Shown here in pieces: positions 1 to 11,523 of a stretch of DNA of 64,000 nt. The position numbers and the translations under genes were made by a program. Position 1 is the first letter of the stretch. Each line of letters begins with the position of its first letter. Source of the stretch: Aurelia coerulea (Eukaryota > Cnidaria > Scyphozoa > Semaeostomeae > Ulmaridae); the NCBI GenBank assembly GCA_039566865.1, contig CM076944.1:9012501-9076500 (forward strand), in the 5' to 3' direction. The notes beneath the pieces are model-generated. The model was given only the letters and a program-made list of their open reading frames with translations. It ran no database searches and had not been told where the DNA came from.

Positions 1-310
1 CTAAATCCTAAACCAGAAAAGCTACAGATTTCTGCTTGCCACCATATTGTAGCCCTTCATGAACTATGATCTTCTTGAAGGTTATATTGGTTTAAGATTT
101 ACGATGAGTTAAATGTTTTCAAAATTTTCCATGAATTTTTTCAATATTGCCGTCATTTTGAACAAAATCAAGATATCAAAAAATGTCTATGGCAGATTTA
201 CAGCAAAGTACCATAGGTCCTTTCAAGCCACTCAATTCAAAGAAAAATGTCGTTTTACACCCAGCCTTTTAAAGATTTGAAGATTTGAGCCCCATGCTAC
301 TTTCTGGAGA
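1..310. repeat. Dispersed repeat of about 310 bp, copy 1
   Basis: Close to 23089-23415 in the same orientation, sharing gatttacagcaaagtaccat and aaaattttccatgaattttt. Runs off the left edge of the window. No coding signal. Confidence 0.8.
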
Positions 311-591
311 AGATTTATGACTTCAGATTGTCAGAAAATGAAACCCTCTTATGATCAATGCACTTCTCTTTCAGCTGTGACATCCAGGGTGGAAAGTATG
401 TAATACGTGCAAACTCTTGTGTACACTTTGAAGCTTATGTGCACTTCCTCCAACATATCGGATAGTAAGAAACAAAAAGCAAGTAGCTGATTTACCCTAA
501 TCCTAGTACCGATCATAAGTTCCAGCTTTTCAAACGTACTAGCTGGCTGTTAACTCTGGCCTGGCCTGTCACCCTGTCAGAATCTTCTCTA
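311..591. other. No feature recognised
   Basis: AT-rich sequence between a dispersed repeat and a foldback MITE; no coding or structural signal that I can support. Confidence 0.5.
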
Positions 592-593
592 TA

Positions 594-1356
594 CAGGGTG
601 CGCCAAAATAAACTATACAGTTTGGCAGGCCACAATAAATCGTACACTGGGCCGATTTGGAAGATTTATGACTTGAATTAGTTTCTAGGACTTTTAGCAA
701 ATTTTTCCGTTTTTAGTTTTCAGAGCTAGAAACTTAAAATAGACCTTTTAGCTATTCTGGAAAGAACCAGAATCGAACGATATTTTGCTAACTTTTGTAG
801 AATTTCGAATGCGCACAATGGTGATCGCAACTCTATCACCACTCGATCGAACGTCGCGTATACAAATGTATAAAAATAACGCTCGATCCAGGCTCTTTTG
901 TAGAATAGCTAAAAGGTCTATTGTCGTTTTCGAAAAAACTAAGAACGATCAAAAAACGTCGATCAAATTTTAAAAGACTCAACATGAATGAACAAAGAGA
1001 AAACATCTTCAGGGTGATTTGGGGGTTTAGTACGAACTCTCGTGCAGCAGATTACAATTATTCGATTTCTAAATCCCAAATCACCACGAACAAGTTCTCT
1101 CTTTGTCCATTCATCTCGATTCGATTCTTTAGAAAACTTGATCGATGTTTTTGATCGTCTTCAGTGTTTTCGAAAACTAGAATCTTAAGAAACTCGCTTA
1201 GAGCTCTAAAAACTGAAGATGAAAAAAATTGTAAAAAAATCCCAGTATCTAATTCAGGCTTTCTGCTAAAGATTAAGTCATAAATCTTTCAAATCGGTCC
1301 AGTGTACGATTTATTGTGGCCTGCCAAACGTGCATAGTTTATTTTGGCACACCCGG
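594..1356. mobile_element. Foldback MITE, GGGTGCGCC family, copy 1
   Basis: Starts TA-CAGGGTGCGCCAAAATA and ends with its inverse ttttggcacacccgg. Arms of about 100 bp share GGCAGGCCACAATAAATCGT. The interior is also self-complementary, centred near 1065. Other copies: 55751-56355 and a half copy ending 21285. The short open frames here are by-products. Confidence 0.85.
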
Positions 1357-1388
1357 GAGAAGCCATGCAGTATTTGGTAGACAGAAGC

Positions 1389-1423
1389 TTGTATGTATGT
1401 ATGTATGTGTGTATGTATGCTTT
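1389..1423. repeat. (GTAT)n microsatellite
   Basis: tgtatgtatgtatgtatgtg followed by tgtatgtatgc. Confidence 0.85.
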
Positions 1424-1594
1424 CTATAAGCAAATAAATAGATTGAAGGTTTCTATGATAAATGTTTCGCTGTTATCACTGTGTTTTCACTGTGTTACCA
1501 CTTGTGTCATCATTGATCACTGTTAAACAAAAAAAAAGTGCCATCTTCTGGGACTATCACTGTATCAAAAACTCTTGCAAATAAAGATATCAAG

Positions 1595-2123
1595 GAACTG
1601 TTCAGAGGCACACTGTCGTGGCGCTGATTGGCTGAATAAGACAATCAAAAAGAATAGAATTAGGCAAGCTTCAGTAATTTCGCTGTACTTGTTGGGGATA
1701 CGAATCGTCAAAGTTCAAAGCAACGGTCATCCCCCAAAAAGGAAACCTGTGATCATGCGCAGAAAGCATGTTTGGTTTTGTGGAAAGGATGTGGGCGGAT
1801 AATCCGGCCACAATCCAAACAAGAATTAGCAAAGAGACAAAGAGATTCTCGCGCATGGTAATAGGTTTCCCAGCTGTTGATCTGCTTTGAACTTTACTAG
1901 CATAACAAAAGGCTCAGACAAAAGGGGCAGTCCTCGGTATCCTCAACAAGTACACTGAAATTCACCAAGGTGATAACAACCTGACTCCCTTTATTCTCGA
2001 AACACAGTATGATCCAAGAGCACAAAGGCTTGGTAATTATTCAGAGGCCAGGTCTCTTGTTAGTGATTTCAACATAACAACCAGCCAATCACAGCCACGA
2101 CAGTGTGCCTTTAACAAAGAACG
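1595..2123. mobile_element. Possible TIR element, GGCACACTGTCGTGGC arms
   Basis: ggcacactgtcgtggcgctg at 1607 pairs with cagccacgacagtgtgcc ending 2109. Outer ends are diverged and no target duplication is clear. Confidence 0.5.
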
Positions 2124-2125
2124 TT

Positions 2126-2910
2126 CACAAAGTAGTAGCTTTCGATGATTCTTTCATTGTCCTGGTGGAAAACTTTTATTCCTGGCAAAATATGAATGAA
2201 ATATTCAAAGCAATATGTAAACACAGGTAAAGTTTGTTCCCCCTTACCTCAATTTAGATGGCTTTTGGGTCTTATAAATAAACTGTACTTTCTTTTTTAC
2301 TTCATCATAGTTTGTGCTAAAGCTCGTGCCAAGATTGAATTGAGATGGTATACCTGACTGTGTCAGTATTTGACATACCTAGAAAAAAAATGTCAAGCCA
2401 CTGTTGAAGTATTCTCTTTTCTGTCAATTCAGTATATTTGCGCCCATCTAGATAAATCAAATTCTACCGTACCGGGTGAACCAAAAAAAAGTTCCCACTT
2501 CTGAAAATTCACACACCTAACACATCTATTTTGATAGGGACCTTGGACATGCTATGAGAATTCAGTAGTGGCAGTAACGACCCTAGTTTTTGTTTATGTT
2601 GTTCCTGCAATGATGACGCAACAGGATATCATCTTAAAAGCAATCATCAACAATCAGGGTTTTATAGGCCTTGGCCTTCCAGCCCCTTAACGAACGTTTA
2701 TTAATTATCATTATTACTATATTAAAAGGTGTTACATATTTGATAATCCTGATCACAGGCAAGCAAAGAAAACAAACCCTCCAGGGTCTTTGCTGACATT
2801 GCTGGATCCCCAGTGCTGTAAGTCATGCTCTTATTTTGTGTAAAGCTCTTGCTAATGGTGATACCAAATGAAGAAAGTTATTTGCATTTTTGCTTCTTTT
2901 ACAGATTAAT
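2126..2910. other. No feature recognised
   Basis: Unique-looking AT-rich sequence with no long open frame. An ATTATTAT-type run occurs near 2705. Confidence 0.5.
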
Positions 2911-2913
2911 ATA

Positions 2914-3502
2914 CCGGATGTCCCAAAATGATGTATTATCGTTTGATTGCTTATATATCTATAACGAATGAACGGATTTTCAAAAACTTTATTTTATCTG
3001 ATTGCCGAAAGGCTAAAATCTATTCGACGATGTTGGATATGGTTTTACGTGGATGTTTTCATGTCAAAAAGAAGTTCGATAAACCTGCTCAAATCAAGCC
3101 TTGAATGGCATGAAAAAGAAAGGACCTACTTTCCAGCCAACATGTTAGATGTGATACAAAAGGCTCAACTTATATCGCTCAGAGAATATGAATTCAGTCA
3201 GTACTGAATTTAGATGGGTGGGTGATTTAGAGGATACAAATGCGAGTTCAGCCTTTTGCATCACATCTAAAATGTTGACTGGAAAATAGGCCGTTTCTTC
3301 CGCATTCCATCTTAGGTTTGAATTTGAGCAGGCTTATCAATCTTCTTTTCGATATGAAAACATCCTCATAAATACAGAACCAACATTTTCGAATACAATT
3401 TAGCCTTTGGGCAATCAAATGAAACAAAGTTTTTGAAAATCGGTTCATTAGTTATGGACATGTAAGCAATCAAACGATAATATATCGATCTGGGACACCC
3501 GG
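2914..3502. mobile_element. Long-arm foldback element, CCGGRTGTCCC family
   Basis: TA-flanked (2912-2913, 3503-3504). The tips CCGGATGTCCC and GGGACACCCGG are inverted and the arms pair for about 250 bp. The two arms can each be read as a similar short peptide (MN.FSKTLF); this reflects the palindrome, not a gene. Confidence 0.88.
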
Positions 3503-3561
3503 TAAATTGGAATATCTTTTTAGAGACATTCTAAGAATAATAAAAAACTGATAGAAACTTT

Positions 3562-3900
3562 TTATAAGCTCTTATCTTTTGCTGATATGTGCTGATACGT
3601 ACAGTAGAGCAAATAATTGTGGTCCTCAGCATTGATAGTAATGGAACAAAATGCTTTGAGGGAAGAAACTTTCGCGGAAAGAAATTTCCGTAAGTTGGAG
3701 AAATGCCACATTTTTGGAATTAAACTTTCGCGATTTTTGCAGGAATAAACTTTCAGATTTTGCGAAAATAACACGATTTGCGCGCACTTTACAGATATAA
3801 AATTTTGCAAACTGTGTATCATAAGTTTCGCAGAATAAACTTTCGTGAATTTTAGCAAAAACACAAAAATGCAAACGTTTCTTCCCTTGAAAATTCTTCA
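3562..3900. repeat. AAACTTTCGCG-motif repeat tract
   Basis: Variants of aaactttcgcg/ttttgcgaaa/agtttcgcag recur about every 30-60 bp on both strands. Open frames on the minus strand come from this low-complexity pattern. Confidence 0.45.
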
Positions 3901-3942
3901 CTTATAAAGTACACCTTCTCAAGCAGATGTAATATTCTTATA

Positions 3943-4536
3943 CAGGGTGTCCAAAAAAATTATGCCCCGTTTGCCTGAAGATTGCGACAAAACGGCAAAA
4001 GATTCTCGCCAAACTTTTGCATGATGTTGCTCTTCAGATATTCAATTAAAGTTTGCTACCATCCCTGTAAAAATCCGTTGAAAAATGATGGAGCTAAGAC
4101 CTTCAGAAGACCAAATTTGCCTCATGACTGAAACCAGCGGTCGGCTATTCTGTCTCACTATTTTGCAGTGATAAGTATCTTCACGTGAGGTAAGAAATAA
4201 TTTCTGTGAGGTCAGAAATAGTGAAACACTCCAAGGATTATCGGAATTTTCACGAGAGCTATGACATTTGAGGTTGCTGTTTCATTTTCAATCCATGAAG
4301 CTATTTATCCCTGCAAAATATTAAGACCGAATGGCTGACCGCTGGTTTCAGTGATCGGGCAAATTTGGTCTCCTGAAGGTCATAGCTCCATCATTTTTCA
4401 ATTGATTTTCATAGGGATGGTAGCAAACTTTAATTGAACATCTGAAAAGCACCATTATGCAAAAGTTTGGCGAGAATCTTCGCTGTTTTGTCACAATCTT
4501 CAGACAAACGGGACACAATTATGTTGGGATACCCTG
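3943..4536. mobile_element. Foldback element, CAGGGTGTCC family, copy 1
   Basis: TA-flanked (3941-3942, 4537-4538). The arms of about 200 bp share CCCGTTTGCCTGAAGATTGC. It is closely related to 54089-54672. Confidence 0.88.
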
Positions 4537-4538
4537 TA

Positions 4539-5117
4539 CAAGTTTATACCAAAGGTTCAACTGAACAATGTAAATAGCTTCCTTCAATGTTGTGAATATA
4601 AATAAAGAATCATTAGATTTCTACAAAATTGATAACGATACGGTCAAGACTCTTCTGAAGAATAGCGCCCAAAGGTCTAATTGTTTCAAGCATATTGTGA
4701 GCTCCTACAGTACATTTTGTTGATAGACTTGTACAAATGAATGGTGCAGCAATGAGAAATGAAAATTAATATGAAAGGCACGCACATGTATTAAAAAGTT
4801 GCAAGCAAGCAAGCAACATATATTTGTTAATTTACGCAGGCTAGCTCTATGGCAGCTACAGTATACAGCTGATGTGGTCCTGCTTTTTGTATTTTTGTTG
4901 ACTTAGTACATACAGTAAGTGTGTTTAGGCAGCTTTTATGGGAGCCATGCCACTGCAGTAAAATATTATTACTGTTAAATTATAAATGGAAAATGGAAAT
5001 ACTCACAAAGACATTTTTACATTTTCCTGCAGTAAATGGTTTACATGGATCAAAGTCGTAAGTAAATGCTTTTCTTCTAACGTCTGCAATACCTTTGAAA
5101 CTGAGAAAAAAATATAC
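4539..5117. other. No feature recognised
   Basis: Only a short (GCAA)n run near 4803-4818. Confidence 0.5.
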
Positions 5118-5119
5118 TA

Positions 5120-5690
5120 TCGGGTGAGTCAGAAAAAAGAATTCCCGTTTGAAAGGTCACGGCTCCCTGGATATCAAGACAATGATATCGGCAAATATAT
5201 AGTTTAATGGTAAAATGTTCAAATCTACTATAAGATTTACCTGACTCAATTCGGCCACTCAATTCTGAAATTATGAGGAGTTTTCTCGAGAAAGCCTCTT
5301 CAAAACCTGCAAAACGGGCCCAAAGTCATGAACAAATTTCCCTAACATGTCTGCCTTACAATGGCCCTATAGCAATGACTTGTGGACGCTTTAGCACGTT
5401 CAACCTCTTGGGAGGATGAAAAGTCTTCCCCTGCTATCGATGACCTATTCAGAGGGATTCCGTCCTCCCAATATACATGAATTCATGTGAGTGTCATCAA
5501 TTTTAGGATGGAAAATTTGCTCACTGTTTTCATTCGCTTTTGCAGGTTTTTGGAAGGGGCTTTCTGCAGCAAATCACCCATATCGACGGGAACATATTGG
5601 CAATAAAACAAGACAGTTTTCAATATTATGCTTTGATATTCAGGGAGCAGTGGCCTTCCAAGCGGGGATGCCTTTTTCTGACTCACCTGG
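5120..5690. mobile_element. MITE, CCGGGTGAGTC family, copy 1
   Basis: TA-flanked (5118-5119, 5691-5692). Tips CGGGTGAGTCAGAAAAAAG and the inverse. The body shares atcgatgacctattcag and gtgagtgtcatcaatttta with copies at 20093 and 45970. Confidence 0.85.
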
Positions 5691-5692
5691 TA

Positions 5693-7430
5693 TGTTTCAA
5701 AGGATTCTCCTAACTGCACATTATTTAGGCAAACAAAAAAGAGAAATATTCTCCTAACTGCACATTATCTCGTCAACAATCTGTGTGAAAGGATCTTATG
5801 TATCACATTTTGGCAAGAAAAATAACATAGTAAGCTATTTTGTAGCAATCGTTTTATACCAAAGGGCTATTAGAACTTTTTACTTGCTAAAAAGAGGTTT
5901 GGATTGAGCGTCCAAATCTGAAGAAGCTGATGAAAGAATTACCCCCATTCTTGATACCTACAGATACCCTGCTAGCTGTGGCAAGAACTTCCTTCAGATC
6001 TCAGAACATTTTCCAGAGAATTAATCAATGATAACTTTCCTCAAGTTGACTTACGAGTGGTTCAGTTTATACACTGGCAAGTTTCATTTGCCTTCTGGCC
6101 CTGTTTTTCACTATTTGCATTCATCGTTAGCTGATTTTGTTGTGCAACAGTTTCAAACTTCAACCGTCGTTGTTATTCAAATGAAAGAAAGTCAGCTAAG
6201 AATTAATGAAAATATTAATGAGAAACAAGCAAAAGACCAATATTGCACTTGCCTGTGTGTAAAATGGATCATTGCTAACTCACTTAGCACAAAGTAGTTG
6301 ATAACAAACTCTCTGAAAAGTGTTGAGATCTGAAGCAACTTCATGCCAAAGCTAGCAGTATGTATCCACTGAGAACACCTTCCCAAACTTTACAAGATTT
6401 GGACTGTCGACGCAAACCTACCCAGAAGTAAAAATTCCATTATAGTTTTTTCCCAAAAAGCTGCATGCACAGACAAATTTTGGAACTGTAAACTGGTGTA
6501 TCTTGGCATGGGAGCCTTTAGCTTAGCTTCATCAATGGGCCACGGAGGAGAAAATAGTTTATCCTAGGCCACAGAAATAAAAACCTTTGCAGGCCTGGAG
6601 ATGCCATAACACCAAAAATAAATCAGTTATTTTGCCCAGAAATAACATTTTACGCTATGCCATTTCCCCATTGTAATTCTCATCCTCAAAACAATGAGAG
6701 AATCACATTGTTTAAAATGTTATTTCCAAGCAAAATAACTGTTATCAACATCAGATTCAGAATCTACATGGCCAATTTAGCTAAAATGACAAAATTATTT
6801 TCAGCTGAAATGATTCTAAAAAGAGTTTAATATGACATCATAAAAAATTTTGCTTCTTTTGCCAAAAATGAAAAAAATTATGCAGGTATCAATCGAAACG
6901 TGTTGTTGCCTTCTATCCAAAAATGTATTCATCATTTGACTTGGTCCAATACATAAGGCAGTAGGATGAAAATATCAACGGAAATTTGGTGTTTGTGACA
7001 TCATCAAAATAAGTGCCTTCCGGTCAAAATTTGAACATGCGCCAAGTTAAATCTGATTCGGACAGGTCGGAAAACCTCAAATCAGTGTTCAGAAGTTTGA
7101 CTAAATGGTTTCTTCGTTTTTCCCAGTCTGCAAATGGCAGTTCTCAACGAGATCTTGCGCGTGCAGACCAACAAAGTAATGGCGTGCCAGACTGCTAGCT
7201 TTGCAAAGTGTGCGCGGAAGATTTTTTTGCAAAGGATAACTGCGCGCGTGGACGCTCTTTTGAAGGACAGTCGAAGGACTCAAACTTTTTTAGTATTATT
7301 TCTAAATATTGTTAGTAGTATTTTGGAGTTTAAAACCAAATGATTTTTAGTCAACGGGTTAAGAAAGAGCAATATCCTTAATTATTAGAGATTATGTTCT
7401 TAGTAAGTTTTCCTTGCTTCTTATATTTGA
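5693..7430. other. Mostly unannotated; one short duplication and one palindrome
   Basis: attctcctaactgcacatta is repeated at 5703 and 5748, next to the MITE edge. A palindrome lies at 6620-6747. Short open frames at 6028-6297 and 7013-7343 have no recognisable family. Confidence 0.45.
6620..6747. repeat. Short palindromic repeat
   Basis: tcagttattttgcccagaaa with ataacatttta at about 6621-6651 pairs with its inverse at about 6714-6746. Confidence 0.7.
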
Positions 7431-7434
7431 TTAA

Positions 7435-8313
7435 CCCTATTTTAACCGGGTAAAAAAAAGTGATTTTCTACCGGGGGGGGCGTTTTTCGCCCCCCTGTTT
7501 TTCTCGGCAAGTATAACAGCTATGACAATGAAACTTGCACTGTGTCATAATTGAACAAAGGAGAATCTAAAAATAGCATCAATCAATCAATAGTCACGAG
7601 ATTGGTTGCTAGGCAACCAAAAACAATGCAAATTTTGAGAAATTGAGCTATTTGCAGAAAAGGGCCAATTATTAGCAAATAGCTTGATAACATTGGCAAA
7701 AAACCATCCAAATACCTGGTTGACACCATTAATTTGTAGTTTCATATGGTTTCATACGGATATTTGTGGTTTCTAATAAATTAACTAATTAAATAATGAA
7801 AATTTGATTCAATGCAAAATTGTTTGCTCAATAATTATGATTTAAAACCATTAATTTCGCATATTATTGGTGAAATCAAGTACCTTCATCGATATTTAAG
7901 GTAATTCTGAAAGTTTTGCATACAAAAATTACTCATTCATTAGGAATATGACGTCATAAAGATTGATGACGCCATAGAAATAATAAAGTGCTGATGTCAG
8001 CAAATATGAATAAATTATAAATCAAATGAAAGCACTCATTGAGACGAATCAACTGGTATATATATTGTTGAGATTTAGTAACAAAGAAAGAAATTAGAGC
8101 CGTTTTAAAGAATTCCTATGTGACCACTCTCCAAATATGGGCATGTGGTGGTCACGTGGTCGAACAACAGGTCTTGAAATTTTTATTTTCTGATTGCCAA
8201 CTAAATTTTAGGAAAAGTCAAGGCGTTTCAGCATTGTAGATAGCATCGTTTGGGAGCTATTTAAAAAAATCCGACAGGGGGGCGAAAAACGCCCCCCCCC
8301 CGTTAAAATAGGG
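7435..8313. mobile_element. piggyBac-like non-autonomous element, TTAA-flanked
   Basis: The ends CCCTATTTTAAC and GTTAAAATAGGG are inverted and lie directly inside TTAA (7431-7434, 8314-8317), the signature of piggyBac-type elements. Just inside is a long G/C block (ggggggcgtttttcgccccc) repeated in inverse at the other end. The interior is AT-rich with no open frame of note. Confidence 0.82.
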
Positions 8314-8317
8314 TTAA

Positions 8318-9395
8318 ACGTCTGGATGGCCTATGTGAAAGCGTACGGCATGTCATGCCTTATCTTCAAATTGGCGAAACAGATGTGCGCATGAAAAAGA
8401 GGCTGCGCGCATCAGGATATAAACTGTGCACGGAATTTCTTCCACACGGGAAGCAAAGTTAGCAGTCTGGGTGGCATGTTCCTGTGCAAGATCTTTGATT
8501 CCTTTGTTTTCAAAGTAATAAACAAAAGATCTCGTTCAAAATCGGCATGCACACATAGTTTTTGTAAAAAGAACTTGTCCGTGCAGTTGCCACACTCCGA
8601 AGACTAGGTTTTTCTACAGCGACCTGTTTACAGGGCCAAAGATCTTTGGCATGGAAAAGAAATGTTCATGTTGTGTACCCTCTTTGATGTAGCCTTTGGC
8701 ATGGAATTTACGTGAAATACACACCCTCGCCTCGCCTTATAAAATGGTAATTTTTCAGGAGTGTTTTTGTGAGCATCGTGAAGGTGAAGGTGCGGTTTTT
8801 AGCGCCAAGCAGCGCTGGGATCGCAGAAGTAGAGAAGTCCTAAGATCGAGTCCGCGAGCAGAGCATCATAGCAATGACTCAATGATTATAATATTTGATG
8901 ACTCCGTGCTGATTAATTTCTTTTTAACTTGGTCATAATTACTTTGGTGATTGGCCATTGCTTAGGGGACTCAGATCGATAACTCCAGATCCATCCGACA
9001 TTTCACACGAGCATGGACCTGTAGCGTGACAATTTCGGTTGTTACCACCACTTGTTGACAATTCCAGCATCACTGCAATTAGAAATGAAGCAAACATAAA
9101 TTGTATCATCTTGAGAAATGTACTGTTCTTGTTGCTCTGCTATTACAGTTGCAATTTTCTTCTCTGATGCTGGCTATCGTCTTTCGTCTTCACTCCTACT
9201 CCTACTTTCTTCTACTAGGCCAAAATGGCGCAATGAAAAGAAAACAAATTCTGAATGCGAAAGAGGCTGCTTTATGCCGTTTCGAAAATGGCGCATGACA
9301 GTGCGCATGACACGGTCTCTCGGGAGCCCTTCGCCCTTCCCTTGGGAGCTCGTATTGATTTGATTGATGGGAGCTCTTCTCTGAGGGGGAGGGGT
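8318..9395. other. No feature recognised
   Basis: Slightly more GC than the surroundings; no supported gene. Ends at the tail of the CR1 LINE. Confidence 0.45.
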
Positions 9396-9509
9396 AGGGT
9401 ATTTGATTTTTTGATTTAATCCATATTTAAAGTTGGTATTTACAATAGTAATCATAAAAGTACTAATTCAAACCAACTATTTACAAAGAAATATACATTA
9501 TACAAAAAA

Positions 9510-10360
9510 CTAGCGGCATATTTTGCAGGTGCATTTATCACCAGCCCAGTCTTTGATCCTCTTTTTGAAAGCCGAAAGTGTTGGCTCATTTTTGACACTA
9601 TCATCTAGGGTATTCCAGAGTAGACTCCCTCTAAATGACAGTGATTCTTGCCCATAGCCCTGTGTCTTTATTTGTGGCAGTTTGCAAAGATTTTGTATCC
9701 TTAGATTATAACTTACATGTTTCTTTTCATGAAATTCCCATATAAGCGATGGGTTAAGATGATTCATGGACTTGTAGATTTCTGTCATTAATTTCTGCAA
9801 GTTTCTAACATGTATGCAAAAACTGCCACTTCGAGTGAGCAATGTTTCAAAGGGACATTCGTATTCTTTATAGAGGATCCGAAGAGCACGTTTGTGTGTG
9901 CGATCAATCTCTTTGTATGCACCTTTGTTGCAGAATAGCCAGATCAAAGGGCAATAATTGAAGTTCGACAAGATAACCGCGTTGCAAATTGTTAATGCCT
10001 GTTCTCTAGAAATATACATATTAAGCCTAGAAAAGGCACTGATTTTTTTGTTGACTTTTGAGCATAACGTTTTGACGTGATTGCTAAACTTTAATTTGTT
10101 GTCAATTTCAATCCCTAGCAATTTAACATGATCTGTTGCAGATAATTTGTTCTCATTGATGTTAAGTCGTAGTCCTCTCTGCCCTTTCAAGCCAAGGAAC
10201 ATTAGCTGGAATTTTTTTGGGTTTGCAACCATTCCATTGTTTGTAAACCATTCGAGCAATCTGCTGAGATCACTTTCCAAATTGGTAACAATCTCATGTA
10301 GGTCTAGCCCACATGAGTATATGGTGTTATCATCTGCAAAATTACAGATCTCAGAGTCTA
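9510..10360 (-). pseudogene. LINE ORF2, RT C-terminal segment after the insertion
   Basis: Resumes exactly after the insertion with DSEICNFADDNTIYSC (catalytic FADD box), then LEWFTNNGMVANPKKFQ, VKLLGIEIDNKL, NAVILSNFNYCPLIW and the C-terminal CTCKICR with stop at 9510. Removing the insert and one target copy would restore an uninterrupted RT here. Confidence 0.88.
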
Positions 10361-10363
10361 ATC

Positions 10364-11134
10364 TTGTTGGGGATACATGGTACTCCCCGTATTGTTTTTC
10401 AGCTTTGTTTTTTGGTCAACTTGACAGCCAATCAGCACGGGGACTATGAACGCATGCGCTGTGGACATAATTCAATCATTCAAATATCTGCAGCCGTTGC
10501 GAAGAAAGTTGCTTGCAGTGACAGCAAGCAGTCGGGGAAGATTCGCAGCTCGATATGCGGGAAACTTAGCATATATTTTATCAATTCTTAACTCCAGTTA
10601 TGTTTGATATATGCCCACAAGAAACTGCAAACAAAGATGTCATGATGGACCTTTCTGGAAGCTTGGCACAGAAGTAAATGTTGAACGGTTTTGGTCTTGC
10701 GTTGATAAATTGGCCTAGCTAGGCAAAACAAGATAGCGCTCCGTGCTATGGAAAGCCCCGTTAAATTTCAAGGAGGCCATTTGAAGCAAACCAAGCAAAG
10801 TTAAGTTGGCATATGAATATCATTTCTTAACCAGATAAATACATTTCTTTGCCAAACTTCCATGAAACGCTATCGCAAGCGATTCTGATTAAGAACTTTT
10901 CACCCATTGTTCTCTCATCAAAAATTGATTGTTCTGTGGCGGATGTGGTTTCGTTTCAATGTCTGACTTCCAGTTTCCTTTCAAATGACCGCAAAATCCA
11001 TTATCAAGTTCGTGATGAAAATAGTGGCATTACGTAATCGAATCAGCAAAAATTTACACACTACGCATGCGTTCATAGTCCCCGAGGGGATATCCACGTC
11101 CTCGTCAACTTGAGCTTGCACGTATCCCCAACAA
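10364..11134. mobile_element. 771-bp inserted DNA element with 13-bp TIR and AATC duplication
   Basis: Both ends carry TTGTTGGGGATAC in inverted orientation. AATC stands at 10360-10363 and at 11135-11138, and the LINE codons read through once this is removed. A second inverted pair lies inside: ggggactatgaacgcatgcg near 10438 and its complement near 11065-11085. No long open frame, so it is non-autonomous. A 4-bp duplication does not fit Tc1, hAT or piggyBac; CMC/Chapaev or Ginger-like groups use 4 bp, but the TIR is not one I recognise. Confidence 0.85.
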
Positions 11135-11523
11135 AATCTCATTAGACATAGATCATTGATGAATATGTTAAAGAGCAAAGGACCTAGGACAGATCCCTGT
11201 GGTACTCCAATCTTTATTCTTTTTGCGGTACTTCTATGTGAACCAATCTTTACCCTTTGGTGGCGGCCATCCAGATAGCTGTACATAAGGCAAAGGCTAT
11301 TTAAATCGAATCCATATGCCTCCAGTTTTGCAATAAGGAGGTCATGAGGCAGACAGTCGTAGGCCTTGGATAAATCCATTAGAATTGTTCCTACTATACC
11401 TGATGCATCAAGACATTTCCTCCATTTTTCTATCAACCTTATCAAAGCATGTTGCGTACTATATACCCCTCTCTGAAACCACACAAAATTTCGGAGAGTT
11501 TGTCTTGAAAGTATTATGGGCAT
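10981..11523 (-). pseudogene. LINE ORF2, RT palm segment up to the insertion
   Basis: Continues ORF2 after the frameshift: STQHALIRLIEKWRKCLD, ILMDLSKAYDCLPHDLLIAK (first catalytic Asp region) and GVPQGSVLGPLLFNIFINDL. True RT sequence stops at LCLMR near 11139; the remaining codons are read into the inserted 771-bp element. Confidence 0.88.

Noticed and set aside
2968..3448. Two similar short peptides (MNGFSKTLF and MNRFSKTLF types) on opposite strands
   Set aside because: They are the two arms of one foldback element read on opposite strands; no domain, no splice context.
9101..9455. Overlapping open frames near the LINE 3' end
   Set aside because: No domain, no conservation signal, and both strands are open by chance.
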